Shown here piece by piece: positions 1 to 6,575 of a stretch of DNA of 15,469 bases. The notes beneath the pieces are model-generated. The model did no database searches and was not told the origin of the DNA. It worked only from the letters and a program-made list of their open reading frames with translations. The DNA comes from Acidobacteriaceae bacterium. GTDB lineage: Bacteria; Acidobacteriota; Terriglobia; Terriglobales; Acidobacteriaceae. Position 1 is the stretch's first letter, and every line of letters starts with the position of its first letter. A program made the translations under genes and the position numbers. The stretch covers positions 1 through 15,469 of the forward strand of contig PMTP01000129.1 in assembly GCA_003167305.1 (NCBI GenBank), in the 5' to 3' direction.

Positions 1-7
1 GCATACC

Positions 8-379
8 ATGGCCAAAGCGAAAACCTCCGAATGGGATGACATCAAGCTCCCCATGCTGGAGGATTCTGCCTCCATCCAGGTAGCGATCTCCCAGATCGTA
101 GCTGCGTTCCTCAGCTCCCGCATCGATGCGCGCCGCACCGGCCTGCTCCTCTACGCCCTCCAGATCGCCTCGCAGAATATCGATCGCGCTTCCTACCGTA
201 CGGATCCCGAAACTGTGCACTCCATGACCGTTACCGGCGAAGGCGATGAGCTGGCCCCGGAAGAGGAAGTCTGCGAAACCGGCGATTGCGCAAGCTGCAA
301 TCAGCGTGATACCTGCGAAGACTACGATCCCGAAGAAGAGGATGAGGATCTGACTGAAGAAGAAGAGGCCAAAATGTAG
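8..379 (+). CDS. Small acidic protein with Cys cluster, unknown function
   Basis: Encodes 123 residues. Residues 20-60 are predicted helical and moderately hydrophobic (SIQVAISQIVAAFL, then GLLLYALQIASQN). A cysteine cluster follows with spacing C89-x4-C94-x2-C97-x5-C103, and the last 20 residues are almost all Glu/Asp. I recall short proteins with this SIQ...LLLYALQIASQN core as conserved hypotheticals in Acidobacteriota, but I know no function. The four cysteines could bind a metal; this is inference. Only seven bases precede the ATG, so the ribosome binding site is outside the window and the start cannot be tested. A hairpin repeat separates it from the next gene, also on the plus strand. 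No signal peptide or clear membrane segment is seen. Confidence 0.75.
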   Translation: MAKAKTSEWDDIKLPMLEDSASIQVAISQIVAAFLSSRIDARRTGLLLYALQIASQNIDRASYRTDPETVHSMTVTGEGDELAPEEEVCETGDCASCNQRDTCEDYDPEEEDEDLTEEEEAKM

Positions 380-395
380 GTGGGTAGCCGGGCGC

Positions 396-421
396 CCCAG
401 ATTCGGATTCTCGAATCTGGG
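396..421. repeat. GATTNT-loop hairpin, copy 1
   Basis: A perfect 10-bp stem, CCCAGATTCG (396-405) with CGAATCTGGG (412-421), encloses the six-base loop GATTCT. It lies between two plus-strand genes and has no T-tract after it, so it is not a typical intrinsic terminator. It shares the outer arm CCCAG/CTGGG and the GATTNT loop with the hairpins at 1994-2029 and 7714-7739, while the inner five base pairs differ between copies and stay complementary. It is best read as a dispersed intergenic repeat of the REP type. Confidence 0.8.
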
Positions 422-465
422 AAACCTCCATCTATCATGTTCATTAGGAGTGCAGGTCATACGGA

Positions 466-1143
466 ATGAGCAACAGGAACAACGGCAGCGAGAGTGCTTC
501 CAGCGTGCCAGCCGGCAATTTCTCCGCATGGCTTCACGGCACGGAAGCTTCCTTGCGCTCGGGAAACGGCGGAGCCGATGTGCCGTGCGGCGCATGCAGA
601 GGCTGTTGCCGCTCATCGATGTTCATTTACATCAAGCCGGAGGAAAGGCAAACCATCCGGCGCATTCCCCGCGCGCTGCTCTTTCCCGCCCCCGGCCTGC
701 CAAAGGGGCACGTGCTGATGGGCTATGACGACAAGGGGCAATGCCCCATGCTGATCGACAACCAATGCTCCATCTATGAAGATCGCCCTCAGACCTGCCG
801 CGATTATGATTGCCGGATTTTTTCCGCGACGGGTATTTCTGTTGACCAGCAGACTCAGCCAGAAATTGCGCAGCGTGTCCAAGAGTGGGTATTCAATTTT
901 GAAAATGAAGGAAGCCGCGAGGATGAGAGGGTTCTGAAGGAGGCGACTAGCTTCCTTGAAAAAAACAGGGAACTGTTTCCGCCTGGGAGCGTACCCAACA
1001 ATCCCGTTCAGTTGGCCGTGCTTGCGATCAGGATTTACCGGCTCTTCTCCGGCCTCACGTCACAAGCGCGCCAGGATGCATCCAGCCTCTCGGATGCCGC
1101 GATTGCCGATGCGATACTGACCGCGTTAAGTGAGCCGGGATAG
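466..1143 (+). CDS. YkgJ-family cysteine cluster protein
   Basis: A 225-residue protein of the YkgJ / CxxCxxCC family, predicted to bind zinc or an iron-sulfur cluster; its biochemical role is unknown. The signature C41-x2-C44-x2-CC47-48 follows VPCGACRGCC. A second group, C93, C101, C111 and C116, sits in the typical pattern CPML...CSIYEDRPQTCRDYDC. The eight cysteines all lie between residues 41 and 116; the C-terminal half looks helical with no recognisable domain. A weak AGGT lies about eight bases before the ATG. The 3' end overlaps by 18 bp the stop end of a decayed nucleotidyltransferase fragment on the other strand. No signal peptide is seen, so it is probably cytoplasmic. Confidence 0.85.
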   Translation: MSNRNNGSESASSVPAGNFSAWLHGTEASLRSGNGGADVPCGACRGCCRSSMFIYIKPEERQTIRRIPRALLFPAPGLPKGHVLMGYDDKGQCPMLIDNQCSIYEDRPQTCRDYDCRIFSATGISVDQQTQPEIAQRVQEWVFNFENEGSREDERVLKEATSFLEKNRELFPPGSVPNNPVQLAVLAIRIYRLFSGLTSQARQDASSLSDAAIADAILTALSEPG

Positions 1144-1262
1144 AACGTTCTCATCCAGCACGGCTTGCAGCACGTTCTCCGGCCGGCCGAGATCGCGCCA
1201 GTAGCAATCATCCGCGCGATAGGGGACGATCTGTTCTCCCTCTCGAAGAGATACTCGCGGCG
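1126..1262 (-). pseudogene. C-terminal remnant of a sugar nucleotidyltransferase gene
   Basis: Reading the minus strand from about 1250 to a TAA at 1126-1128 gives a tail containing YRADDCYWRDLGRPENVLQA. The intact nucleotidyltransferase at 2081-2824 ends with YRADECYWRDLGRPESVLQA and then a different last segment. The DNA match (about 1165-1262 against 2122-2220) looks roughly 85% identical by eye, so it is not a recent exact copy. Upstream of GEQIV the match continues weakly but in another frame (AGTATC against CGTATC), so a frameshift is present. No start or N-terminal two-thirds of the gene exists here. It is a dead fragment whose 3' end lies inside the end of the YkgJ gene, in convergent orientation. 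Confidence 0.75.
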
Positions 1263-1460
1263 CGCCACAACCCCGAGGCCCGTTTGGATACCATGATGTC
1301 TACGTTCCAGGAACAGTGAAAATCTCCCAGCTCCTGGTTCTCTTCTTCATCGGAACTTCATCGAGTGCATGAATTTCCTGCTGGATTCTTCCGAAATGCC
1401 GATTTGTTCATATACTATCTCTACTAAGGATTCTGTTTCCCACGGAATTCGCGAAAGGAT
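1263..1460. other. Intergenic stretch with nothing recognisable
   Basis: Together with the nucleotidyltransferase remnant, this fills the 327-base gap between the YkgJ gene and the orphan gene. An open frame continues upstream of the orphan gene from an ATG at 1369, but no ribosome binding site precedes that ATG and the translated stretch resembles nothing I know. A short inverted repeat (CCAGGA near 1307, TCCTGG near 1332) is the only structure I can see. No promoter of good quality was recognised. Confidence 0.4.
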
Positions 1461-1466
1461 GGAGGT
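1461..1466 (+). promoter_or_regulatory. Ribosome binding site deciding the orphan gene start
   Basis: GGAGGT lies four bases before the ATG at 1471. Neither the ATG at 1369 nor the ATG at 1459 has a well-spaced Shine-Dalgarno sequence, so translation most likely begins at 1471. Confidence 0.55.
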
Positions 1467-1470
1467 CGAT

Positions 1471-1929
1471 ATGCCCTGCAAAGTGAAAGCGTGTGGTGAT
1501 TGGTCCAAGACAGTAACTGTTTCTTGGGACAACGGTGAATTCGAGTGGTATGAGCCCGGTAAAGTCCCCAATACCGGAACATACTATGCCCATCCGAAGC
1601 CTGGCACGGGCCAAAGCTCCGGACCTTCAGGTTGGCTGCAAGCAGTTGAAGCCAAACTCAGGAGCTATACAGAGGCTTTGAAGAAAGCCTTTGACGCATC
1701 GGGAACGGTTGAATGTGATAAGGCTGAAAAAGACAACCCGGGCTGCGTTTGCAGCGAGCCGCCGGAGCCGAAAAACAATGTCTTCCTGTGGAAAACAACA
1801 AAATCCTTGTCCGTTCCGCCGCCGAGCGCTCAAGGTCAGCTTGTCTTTGTTGTTACATTGGTTTTCAGTTGGGTTGACCCTCCGGGCATTTGCCGCGAAA
1901 GACCGCATATTGACATTGAGGGTTTTTGA
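1471..1929 (+). CDS. Orphan protein of unknown function
   Basis: I do not recognise this 152-residue protein. It starts MPCKVKACGDWSKTVTVSW, which looks like a beta-strand-rich N-terminus, then has a Gly/Pro/Ser-rich linker near residues 44-54, a charged helix at 55-76, a Cys-rich piece (C82, C92, C94), a Pro-rich turn and a hydrophobic strand region (QLVFVVTLVFSW, 123-134). Six cysteines in all; no signal peptide. GC over 1441-1740 is about 51% by hand count (154/300), below most of the window. It lies between a decayed nucleotidyltransferase tail and a hairpin repeat, which suggests acquired DNA. An in-frame ATG at 1369 would give 186 residues. Coding status is supported by the strong ribosome binding site and protein-like composition only. 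Confidence 0.5.
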   Translation: MPCKVKACGDWSKTVTVSWDNGEFEWYEPGKVPNTGTYYAHPKPGTGQSSGPSGWLQAVEAKLRSYTEALKKAFDASGTVECDKAEKDNPGCVCSEPPEPKNNVFLWKTTKSLSVPPPSAQGQLVFVVTLVFSWVDPPGICRERPHIDIEGF

Positions 1930-1993
1930 TTGGCACTTCCACCGCTCTGCGTATCCAGTCGCGATGAAGCTGCTGAGTGGATAGGCAATTGCC

Positions 1994-2029
1994 GGTCTCC
2001 CAGGTCCCGATTATGGGATCTGGGAGACC
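1994..2029. repeat. GATTNT-loop hairpin, copy 2
   Basis: A 15-bp stem, GGTCTCCCAGGTCCC (1994-2008) with GGGATCTGGGAGACC (2015-2029), has a single G-T wobble and the loop GATTAT. It is the longest stem of the three copies. It sits between convergent genes (orphan gene and nucleotidyltransferase) without a T-tract. It might still stop transcription from either side, but its sequence kinship with copies at 396-421 and 7714-7739 points to a repeat family. Confidence 0.8.
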
Positions 2030-2080
2030 ACGAACCCAGGCACACCCCATTCACCTCTCATTCGGGGACGCCCCATCCCG

Positions 2081-2824
2081 TCACGCAATAGAGTATTTCC
2101 GACTGCCCAAATCTTGTTCAGCTTGCAGTACGCTCTCCGGCCGGCCGAGATCGCGCCAGTAACATTCATCCGCGCGATAGGCGATGATCTTTTCTCCCTG
2201 CGCCGCGATACGCATATAAGCGTCAATGATGGAAAATGCGCCTTCCTCATTCAGCTTCACGAAGATTTGCGGAGAGAGAACGTGGATGCCGCAAAAGGCC
2301 AGCGCTTGCGCCTGTTCAGCAGGCCTCGCCATTTCAGGCTCCGCATCATCGCTCCCAGTTCGCCGCCCGCAGAGCAGGCCCGGCTCGTCGAAGAGCAGAA
2401 GCCGCGCGCTCTCCCGCTCCTGAACAGCCAGCGTGGCGATGGCGTTCTCTTCCGTATGAAAGCGCATCATGCGCCCCAGATCGATCGTGCTGATCACATC
2501 GACGTTGTGCAGGATGAACGGCTCAAGTGAACCGCTAAAAAAATGCGCGGCCTTCTTCAAGCCGCCGCCTGTGTCGAGCAGTTCCTCTTCGCGTGAGAGT
2601 TCAATGCGCATTCCGAAGTTATCGTTGGCCTTCAGGTACTCAACAATCATCTCGGCGTAATGATGTGCGTTGACAATCACCTCGCGCACGCCAAATGCGC
2701 GCAGGCGCGCGAGGGCAATCTCCAGCAGCGTGCGGCCGGCAACCGTGACCAGCGCCTTGGGGCGCTCGTCGGTGAGTGGCCGCAGGCGCGTGCCCAGGCC
2801 GGCGGCAAGAATCATTGCCTTCAT
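2081..2824 (-). CDS. MurU-like sugar-phosphate nucleotidyltransferase
   Basis: A 247-residue NTP-transferase-family enzyme that should join a sugar 1-phosphate to a nucleoside triphosphate, giving an NDP-sugar and pyrophosphate in the cytoplasm. The N-terminal signature GLGTRLRPLT (9-18) and PKAL (22-25) bind nucleotide. DTGGGL (84-89) and HNVDV (106-110, D109 as probable metal ligand) are the other active-site motifs. The closest well-known relative by motif and length is MurU, the N-acetylmuramate 1-phosphate uridylyltransferase; mannose-1-phosphate guanylyltransferase is the alternative. The start overlaps the stop of the upstream kinase-RapZ gene by ATGA, implying translational coupling. 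This matches the AmgK-MurU pairing in muramic acid salvage. The C-terminal end after VLQA differs from that of the remnant copy at 1126-1262. Confidence 0.85.
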   Translation of the reverse strand: MKAMILAAGLGTRLRPLTDERPKALVTVAGRTLLEIALARLRAFGVREVIVNAHHYAEMIVEYLKANDNFGMRIELSREEELLDTGGGLKKAAHFFSGSLEPFILHNVDVISTIDLGRMMRFHTEENAIATLAVQERESARLLLFDEPGLLCGRRTGSDDAEPEMARPAEQAQALAFCGIHVLSPQIFVKLNEEGAFSIIDAYMRIAAQGEKIIAYRADECYWRDLGRPESVLQAEQDLGSRKYSIA

Positions 2825-4245
2825 CGGCCCATCTTCTCCTGTTCGATATGGCGGACCACAACGTCCACTCCGACGCCGCGCAAATGTTTCGCCAACTGCT
2901 CGGCCAGATAGACCGAGCGGTGCTGGCCGCCGGTGCAGCCAAATGAGACCATGAGGTTCTTGAAGCCGCGCCGCCTATATTCGTTCACGCTCGCATCCAC
3001 CAGCGATAAGGCGCTGGCAAGATACTGATGCACGCTGGCCTCGCGATTCAGATAGTCGATCACCGCCGCGTCCTTGCCGGTCATTGATCGGAACTGTTCT
3101 TCACGCCCTGGATTCGGAAGACTGCGCGTATCGAAGACAAAGCCGCCGCCGTTGCCGGAGACATCGGCAGGCATTTCGCGGAGGAAGCTGAAACTGAAGA
3201 TCCGCACCGTCAGAGTCTCCGCCGATGGTGCCAGACCTTGCAACTTCTCCGATGCCGCAATGCCGTCGAGAGCCTCCATCAGCGCGGGCAGCGCAATGGG
3301 CAGCTTGACGTGATCAGCGAGCCAGCGCAGGTTCTTCAGCGCGTACGGCACGCTCTGCAAAAAATGCGCCTTGCGCTCATAAAATCCGCGGAAGCCATAA
3401 GCCCCCAGCGCCTGCAGGATGCGCACGTACACATACGCGTAATAATGCTCCATGAAGGCTTCGCGGTCGACCTTGATGAATCCGCCAAGGCATTCGAGAT
3501 AGTAGTCGAGCAGCTCCTGGCGCATCTGCGGCGGCAGATCGGCCTTGCCATCGAAGAGCAGAGAGGCGATGTCGTATTGCAGCGCGCCTTTGCGCCCGCC
3601 CTGGTAGTCGAGAAAGAACGGCTGCCCCGAGCGCAGCATTACATTGCGCGATTGAAAATCCCGATAGAGAAAATAATCGCGGTCCGCATTCAGCAGAAAC
3701 TTCGTCAGGCGGCTGAAATCAATTTCCAGCGCTTGTTCATTGAAGGGCACGCCGGCCAGCCGCAGAAAATAATACTTGAAATAATTCAGATCCCAGGCGA
3801 TGGACTGGCGATCAAAACTAGAGCGCGGGTAGCAGACTTTGTAATTCAAATCCCTGCATGCCTCGACCTGAAAACGCGGCAGCACGGCCACTACTTTGCG
3901 ATACGCCTCCATCACATCGGGAGCAATAGCCTCGCCCGTGCGATTCGCGCTGAGAAACTCAAAGAGCGTCGTGTCGCCCAGGTCTTCTTCCAGGTAGGCA
4001 CCCGCACTCAAATCCTCCGCATAAATCTCCGGTACCGGCAATCCGAGGCGGCGAAAATGCCGTGAGAACTCCAGGAAAGCGAGATTCTCCTCGCGCCCGG
4101 AATAGACAATGCCGATGGCGCTGAAACCTCCACCGGTGAGCCGCGCAATGGCCCGCCCCGAGCCGCCGAGTTGGCCCTGAAGCGGCCGCGCGCCTTCGGC
4201 CGGCAACCGGTAATGCTGCTCGAAAAGCCGTTTGAGAACGTCCAT
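2821..4245 (-). CDS. AmgK-like sugar kinase fused to RapZ C-terminal domain
   Basis: A 474-residue two-domain protein. Residues 1-330 are an aminoglycoside-phosphotransferase-fold kinase: FLYRDFQSRN (192-201, catalytic D196) and FLDYQGG (211-217, metal-binding D213), with a late helical region. This arrangement resembles AmgK, the anomeric kinase for N-acetylmuramate/N-acetylglucosamine. Residues 345-474 are the RapZ C-terminal domain, with FDTRSLPNP (371-379), MTGKD (388-392) and GCTGGQHRSVYLAEQLA (436-452). In E. coli this domain senses glucosamine-6-phosphate and binds small RNA. The P-loop ATPase half of RapZ is absent. AAAGAG precedes the ATG. The gene overlaps the nucleotidyltransferase by ATGA. 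Inference: a salvage kinase carrying its own amino-sugar sensor. Substrate is not provable from sequence. Confidence 0.85.
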   Translation of the reverse strand: MDVLKRLFEQHYRLPAEGARPLQGQLGGSGRAIARLTGGGFSAIGIVYSGREENLAFLEFSRHFRRLGLPVPEIYAEDLSAGAYLEEDLGDTTLFEFLSANRTGEAIAPDVMEAYRKVVAVLPRFQVEACRDLNYKVCYPRSSFDRQSIAWDLNYFKYYFLRLAGVPFNEQALEIDFSRLTKFLLNADRDYFLYRDFQSRNVMLRSGQPFFLDYQGGRKGALQYDIASLLFDGKADLPPQMRQELLDYYLECLGGFIKVDREAFMEHYYAYVYVRILQALGAYGFRGFYERKAHFLQSVPYALKNLRWLADHVKLPIALPALMEALDGIAASEKLQGLAPSAETLTVRIFSFSFLREMPADVSGNGGGFVFDTRSLPNPGREEQFRSMTGKDAAVIDYLNREASVHQYLASALSLVDASVNEYRRRGFKNLMVSFGCTGGQHRSVYLAEQLAKHLRGVGVDVVVRHIEQEKMGR

Positions 4246-4389
4246 GAATCTCTTTCCGGGAATTGCTCAGGCTGCTTCACAACGATACTCAGCCAGGGGA
4301 GCCGCGCGCAAGGCCCATCCCCGCGCCGCAAATTCTGCCGCCATAAAGTGTGTGAATACAAACCGGGCCGGAGCGCGGCAACTCACGGG

Positions 4390-5364
4390 TCAGCGCTGAT
4401 CTTCTACGGTGATGACAACCTTCCCGCGCGCATGGCCTTCTTCAAGATAACGAATCGCTTCAGCGATATGGCTTAACGGGTAATACCGATCGATGACGGG
4501 AATAATCTTTCCGGTCTCAAGAATATCTTTCAATAGCAGCAAATCCGTCTTTTTCACCTTCGCGATCATGCCACAGGTCTTCTTGTGCCCAATCAGAGAA
4601 AGCAATCTGTCCAACAGCATATCCAGAATTATGTGCGGGAGGCTTGCTCTGCCTCCTGACTTGACGCAAATTCCGCCCCGGCTCAGCGCGCGCCTGTAAT
4701 CAAAAATCGAATGATAGGCGTTCGCAGCCATGATCAGATCGTAACGCAGACCGTTCCGCGTGAAATCTTCCCGCGTGTAATCGATGACATGGTCCGCGCT
4801 GAGGGATCGCGCTGTCTGCAAATTCCTTGTGCTGCAAACGGCGGTGACTTCAGCTCCGAATGATTTGGCTATCTGGATTGCAAACGTACCCACGCCGCCG
4901 GAGGCGCCATCAATCAGAACCTTGTGGCCGGGCTGAATCCGTCCCTTGTCGCGAAGGCCCTGAAAAGCGGTGAGCGCCGCCACCGGCACGGCTGCCGCCT
5001 GCTCAAACGACAGATTGGCCGGCTTCAAAACCAAATCATCTTCCTTGGCGCAAACGCGCTTAGCGAAGGCCCCCCGGCAACCTCCGAAGACCGCATCGCC
5101 CTGCTTGAACTGAGTTACATTCCTACCAACCGCTTCCACCACTCCGGCCACATCCACGCCCAGCCGCGTATCCTTAGGTTTGCGCAGCCCGATCATCAAG
5201 CGCATGAACCACGGCTCGCCGCGCATGAAGTGCCAGTCCAGCGGATTGGCCGAAGCCGCGCGAACATGGATCAGGATCTCATCGTCCGCGGGCGCGGGCG
5301 TCGCGATCTCCTTGAACTGCAGCACATCCGGAGATCCGTATTTTTCGTAGACAATCGCTTTCAT
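4390..5364 (-). CDS. Zinc-free MDR oxidoreductase (quinone reductase-like)
   Basis: A 324-residue NAD(P)H-dependent oxidoreductase of the medium-chain dehydrogenase/reductase superfamily. The N-terminal GroES-like domain contains GVDVAGVVEAVG (69-80). The Rossmann fold has the glycine motif GASGGVG (153-159). The structural-zinc cysteine lobe is missing, as in quinone oxidoreductases and reticulon-4-interacting-protein-like enzymes. The C-terminal AEAIRYLEEGHARGKVVI is typical of these. The real substrate is unknown; quinones or enones are common for the group. GGAG lies seven bases before the ATG. It starts 39 bases after the small membrane protein gene and is probably cotranscribed with it and the ECF sigma factor, suggesting a stress-linked role. 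Base composition falls locally (about 35% GC over 4501-4560). Confidence 0.9.
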   Translation of the reverse strand: MKAIVYEKYGSPDVLQFKEIATPAPADDEILIHVRAASANPLDWHFMRGEPWFMRLMIGLRKPKDTRLGVDVAGVVEAVGRNVTQFKQGDAVFGGCRGAFAKRVCAKEDDLVLKPANLSFEQAAAVPVAALTAFQGLRDKGRIQPGHKVLIDGASGGVGTFAIQIAKSFGAEVTAVCSTRNLQTARSLSADHVIDYTREDFTRNGLRYDLIMAANAYHSIFDYRRALSRGGICVKSGGRASLPHIILDMLLDRLLSLIGHKKTCGMIAKVKKTDLLLLKDILETGKIIPVIDRYYPLSHIAEAIRYLEEGHARGKVVITVEDQR

Positions 5365-5403
5365 TGATCGCTCCTCGATTCAGTTCTCTGCGCGCATCCA
5401 CCA

Positions 5404-5760
5404 TCAGGACGGCTCGCCGGTTCCGCCGGTTGTTTCCGCGGAGCCGCACCAGCGCGAACGCATACTCTGGCGAAGCTTCTCGCGCTCCTCGGGCGTCATC
5501 CTCCCCCAGCGCTCGGCCGATGGGCGCCGCCATTTGAAGCGATCGTGGCCGCGGCCGCCGTGGCCTCCGAAGAGAATCCGGCAGAGAACCAGCAGTCCGA
5601 GAGCCTGCCAGAAGGTAATCAGCGGCCATCCGAACAACACCGGCAGTAGCCAATTCCACAGATGCATCACCACTTCGCCGCCGATCCAGATGAACAGCGC
5701 GAGCGCCGCTGGCGCCGCAGCGAATATCCACTTGTTTCTTTTAACCCAGCCGTGTTCCAT
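5404..5760 (-). CDS. Small two-helix membrane protein linked to ECF sigma factor
   Basis: A 118-residue protein with two probable membrane helices (about residues 11-32 and 35-62), the second being LWNWLLPVLFGWPLITFWQALGL. A basic Gly/His/Arg linker follows, then a charged amphipathic helix (RWGRMTPEEREKLRQSMRSRW, 84-104). I recall similar LWNWLLP...ITFWQALGLL proteins as conserved hypotheticals beside ECF sigma genes in several phyla, but no named domain. The ribosome binding site (GAGG, about seven bases before the ATG) overlaps the stop codon of the sigma factor gene, so translation is probably coupled. Inference: a membrane partner of the sigma factor, perhaps an anti-sigma or sensor. It lacks the usual zinc-binding anti-sigma motif. 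Confidence 0.75.
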   Translation of the reverse strand: MEHGWVKRNKWIFAAAPAALALFIWIGGEVVMHLWNWLLPVLFGWPLITFWQALGLLVLCRILFGGHGGRGHDRFKWRRPSAERWGRMTPEEREKLRQSMRSRWCGSAETTGGTGEPS

Positions 5761-5769
5761 GTTGTTTCC

Positions 5770-6351
5770 TCATTTCCTCGTAAACTCGTCGTGAATGTTT
5801 TGCAAACGCTTGCGCAGATGAAGCACCGCGTAGCGCTTACGCGCCAGCAGCGTGTTGACGCCAACGCCTGTCTCCGCCGACAGCTCTTTGAAGCTGCGGC
5901 CCTCGAACTCATGAGCGACAAAGACTTCGCGTTGCTCGGCAGGCAGTTCGTCGAGCGCGGCATCCAGCTCATCCAGAAGCATATTGCGCAGGCAGAGCGC
6001 TTCCGGTCCTACATCGGAAGAGGTCAGCAGATCTTCGATCTCCAGCAGCTCGCCGTCTTCGTCCTCGAACGCGGCGTCGGAAAAACTTACAGGCTTCTTC
6101 TTGCGGAAGAGGTCTGTGATGCGATTGCGCGCTACGCGAAAAAGCCAGCCGGTCACGTATTCGATAGGCATCAGCAGGCGATTGGCTTCCACCAGTTCGT
6201 AGAAGACCTCCTGCAAAAGATCTTCGACGTCGGCTTCGTTGGGCACCCGCTTGCGGATGAAATTGCGCAGCCGGGATCGCTCTTCCGCAAGGACTTCGGA
6301 GATGTGCAGGTCTTGCTCGATCATCGAGGTGATTCTCAACGTCCCATCCAC
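5770..6351 (-). CDS. ECF-family RNA polymerase sigma factor
   Basis: A 193-residue extracytoplasmic-function sigma-70 factor. Region 2 spans about residues 28-85, with ADVEDLLQEVFYEL and the -10-recognition helix VTGWLFRVARNRITDLFRKK (65-84). An acidic linker (93-113) follows. Region 4 spans about 125-182, with ELPAEQREVFVAHEFEGRSF and a helix-turn-helix in ELSAETGVGVNTLLARKRYAV. The start is uncertain: the GTG at 6351 has no clear ribosome binding site, and an ATG at 6324 (MIEQDLHISEV) has only a weak GAGA about ten bases before it; both keep the whole of region 2. It heads a tightly spaced set with the small membrane protein and the MDR oxidoreductase and is divergent from the Tat aldo/keto reductase gene. 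Confidence 0.9.
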   Translation of the reverse strand: MDGTLRITSMIEQDLHISEVLAEERSRLRNFIRKRVPNEADVEDLLQEVFYELVEANRLLMPIEYVTGWLFRVARNRITDLFRKKKPVSFSDAAFEDEDGELLEIEDLLTSSDVGPEALCLRNMLLDELDAALDELPAEQREVFVAHEFEGRSFKELSAETGVGVNTLLARKRYAVLHLRKRLQNIHDEFTRK

Positions 6352-6438
6352 CCATTTCTGTAGACGAACAGCGGCCGTTTTTATTGTAGAGATTTGAATC
6401 CGCTAACGGGAGGGACGTTTCTGGCTCTTGAAATCTGT

Positions 6439-6467
6439 TTCCATTCGTCACCAGTCCGTACTATGAT
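6439..6467 (+). promoter_or_regulatory. Possible sigma70-type promoter for the aldo/keto reductase
   Basis: TTTCCA (6439-6444) and TATGAT (6462-6467) are 17 bases apart and match the -35 and -10 consensus at 4 and 5 of 6 positions. It would give a leader of about 100 bases before the ATG at 6576. It lies in the 224-base divergent region between the sigma factor and reductase genes, where I see no other strong signal. Recognition by eye only. Confidence 0.3.
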
Positions 6468-6575
6468 GAATCAACGCGGGGATCACGGCGGTTTGCCGGA
6501 AACGCAGACCAGCCCCCAGACAGTGATTCGCGCGAAGCGCGGTCCCGCCGGACGCGCAGTCCCGAGGAGGTCATC

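Noticed and set aside
450..728. Open frame of 92 codons overlapping the YkgJ gene in another frame
   Set aside because: Arg-rich shadow of a gene with a full eight-cysteine YkgJ pattern.
1369..1470. Upstream extension of the orphan gene from the ATG at 1369
   Set aside because: No ribosome binding site is present, and the ATG at 1471 has GGAGGT at good spacing.
1994..2029. Intrinsic terminator
   Set aside because: The stem is strong, but no run of T follows on either strand, and the sequence belongs to a dispersed hairpin family.
3238..4065. Plus-strand open frame of 275 codons opposite the kinase-RapZ gene
   Set aside because: The minus strand carries clear kinase and RapZ motifs; the antisense product resembles nothing.
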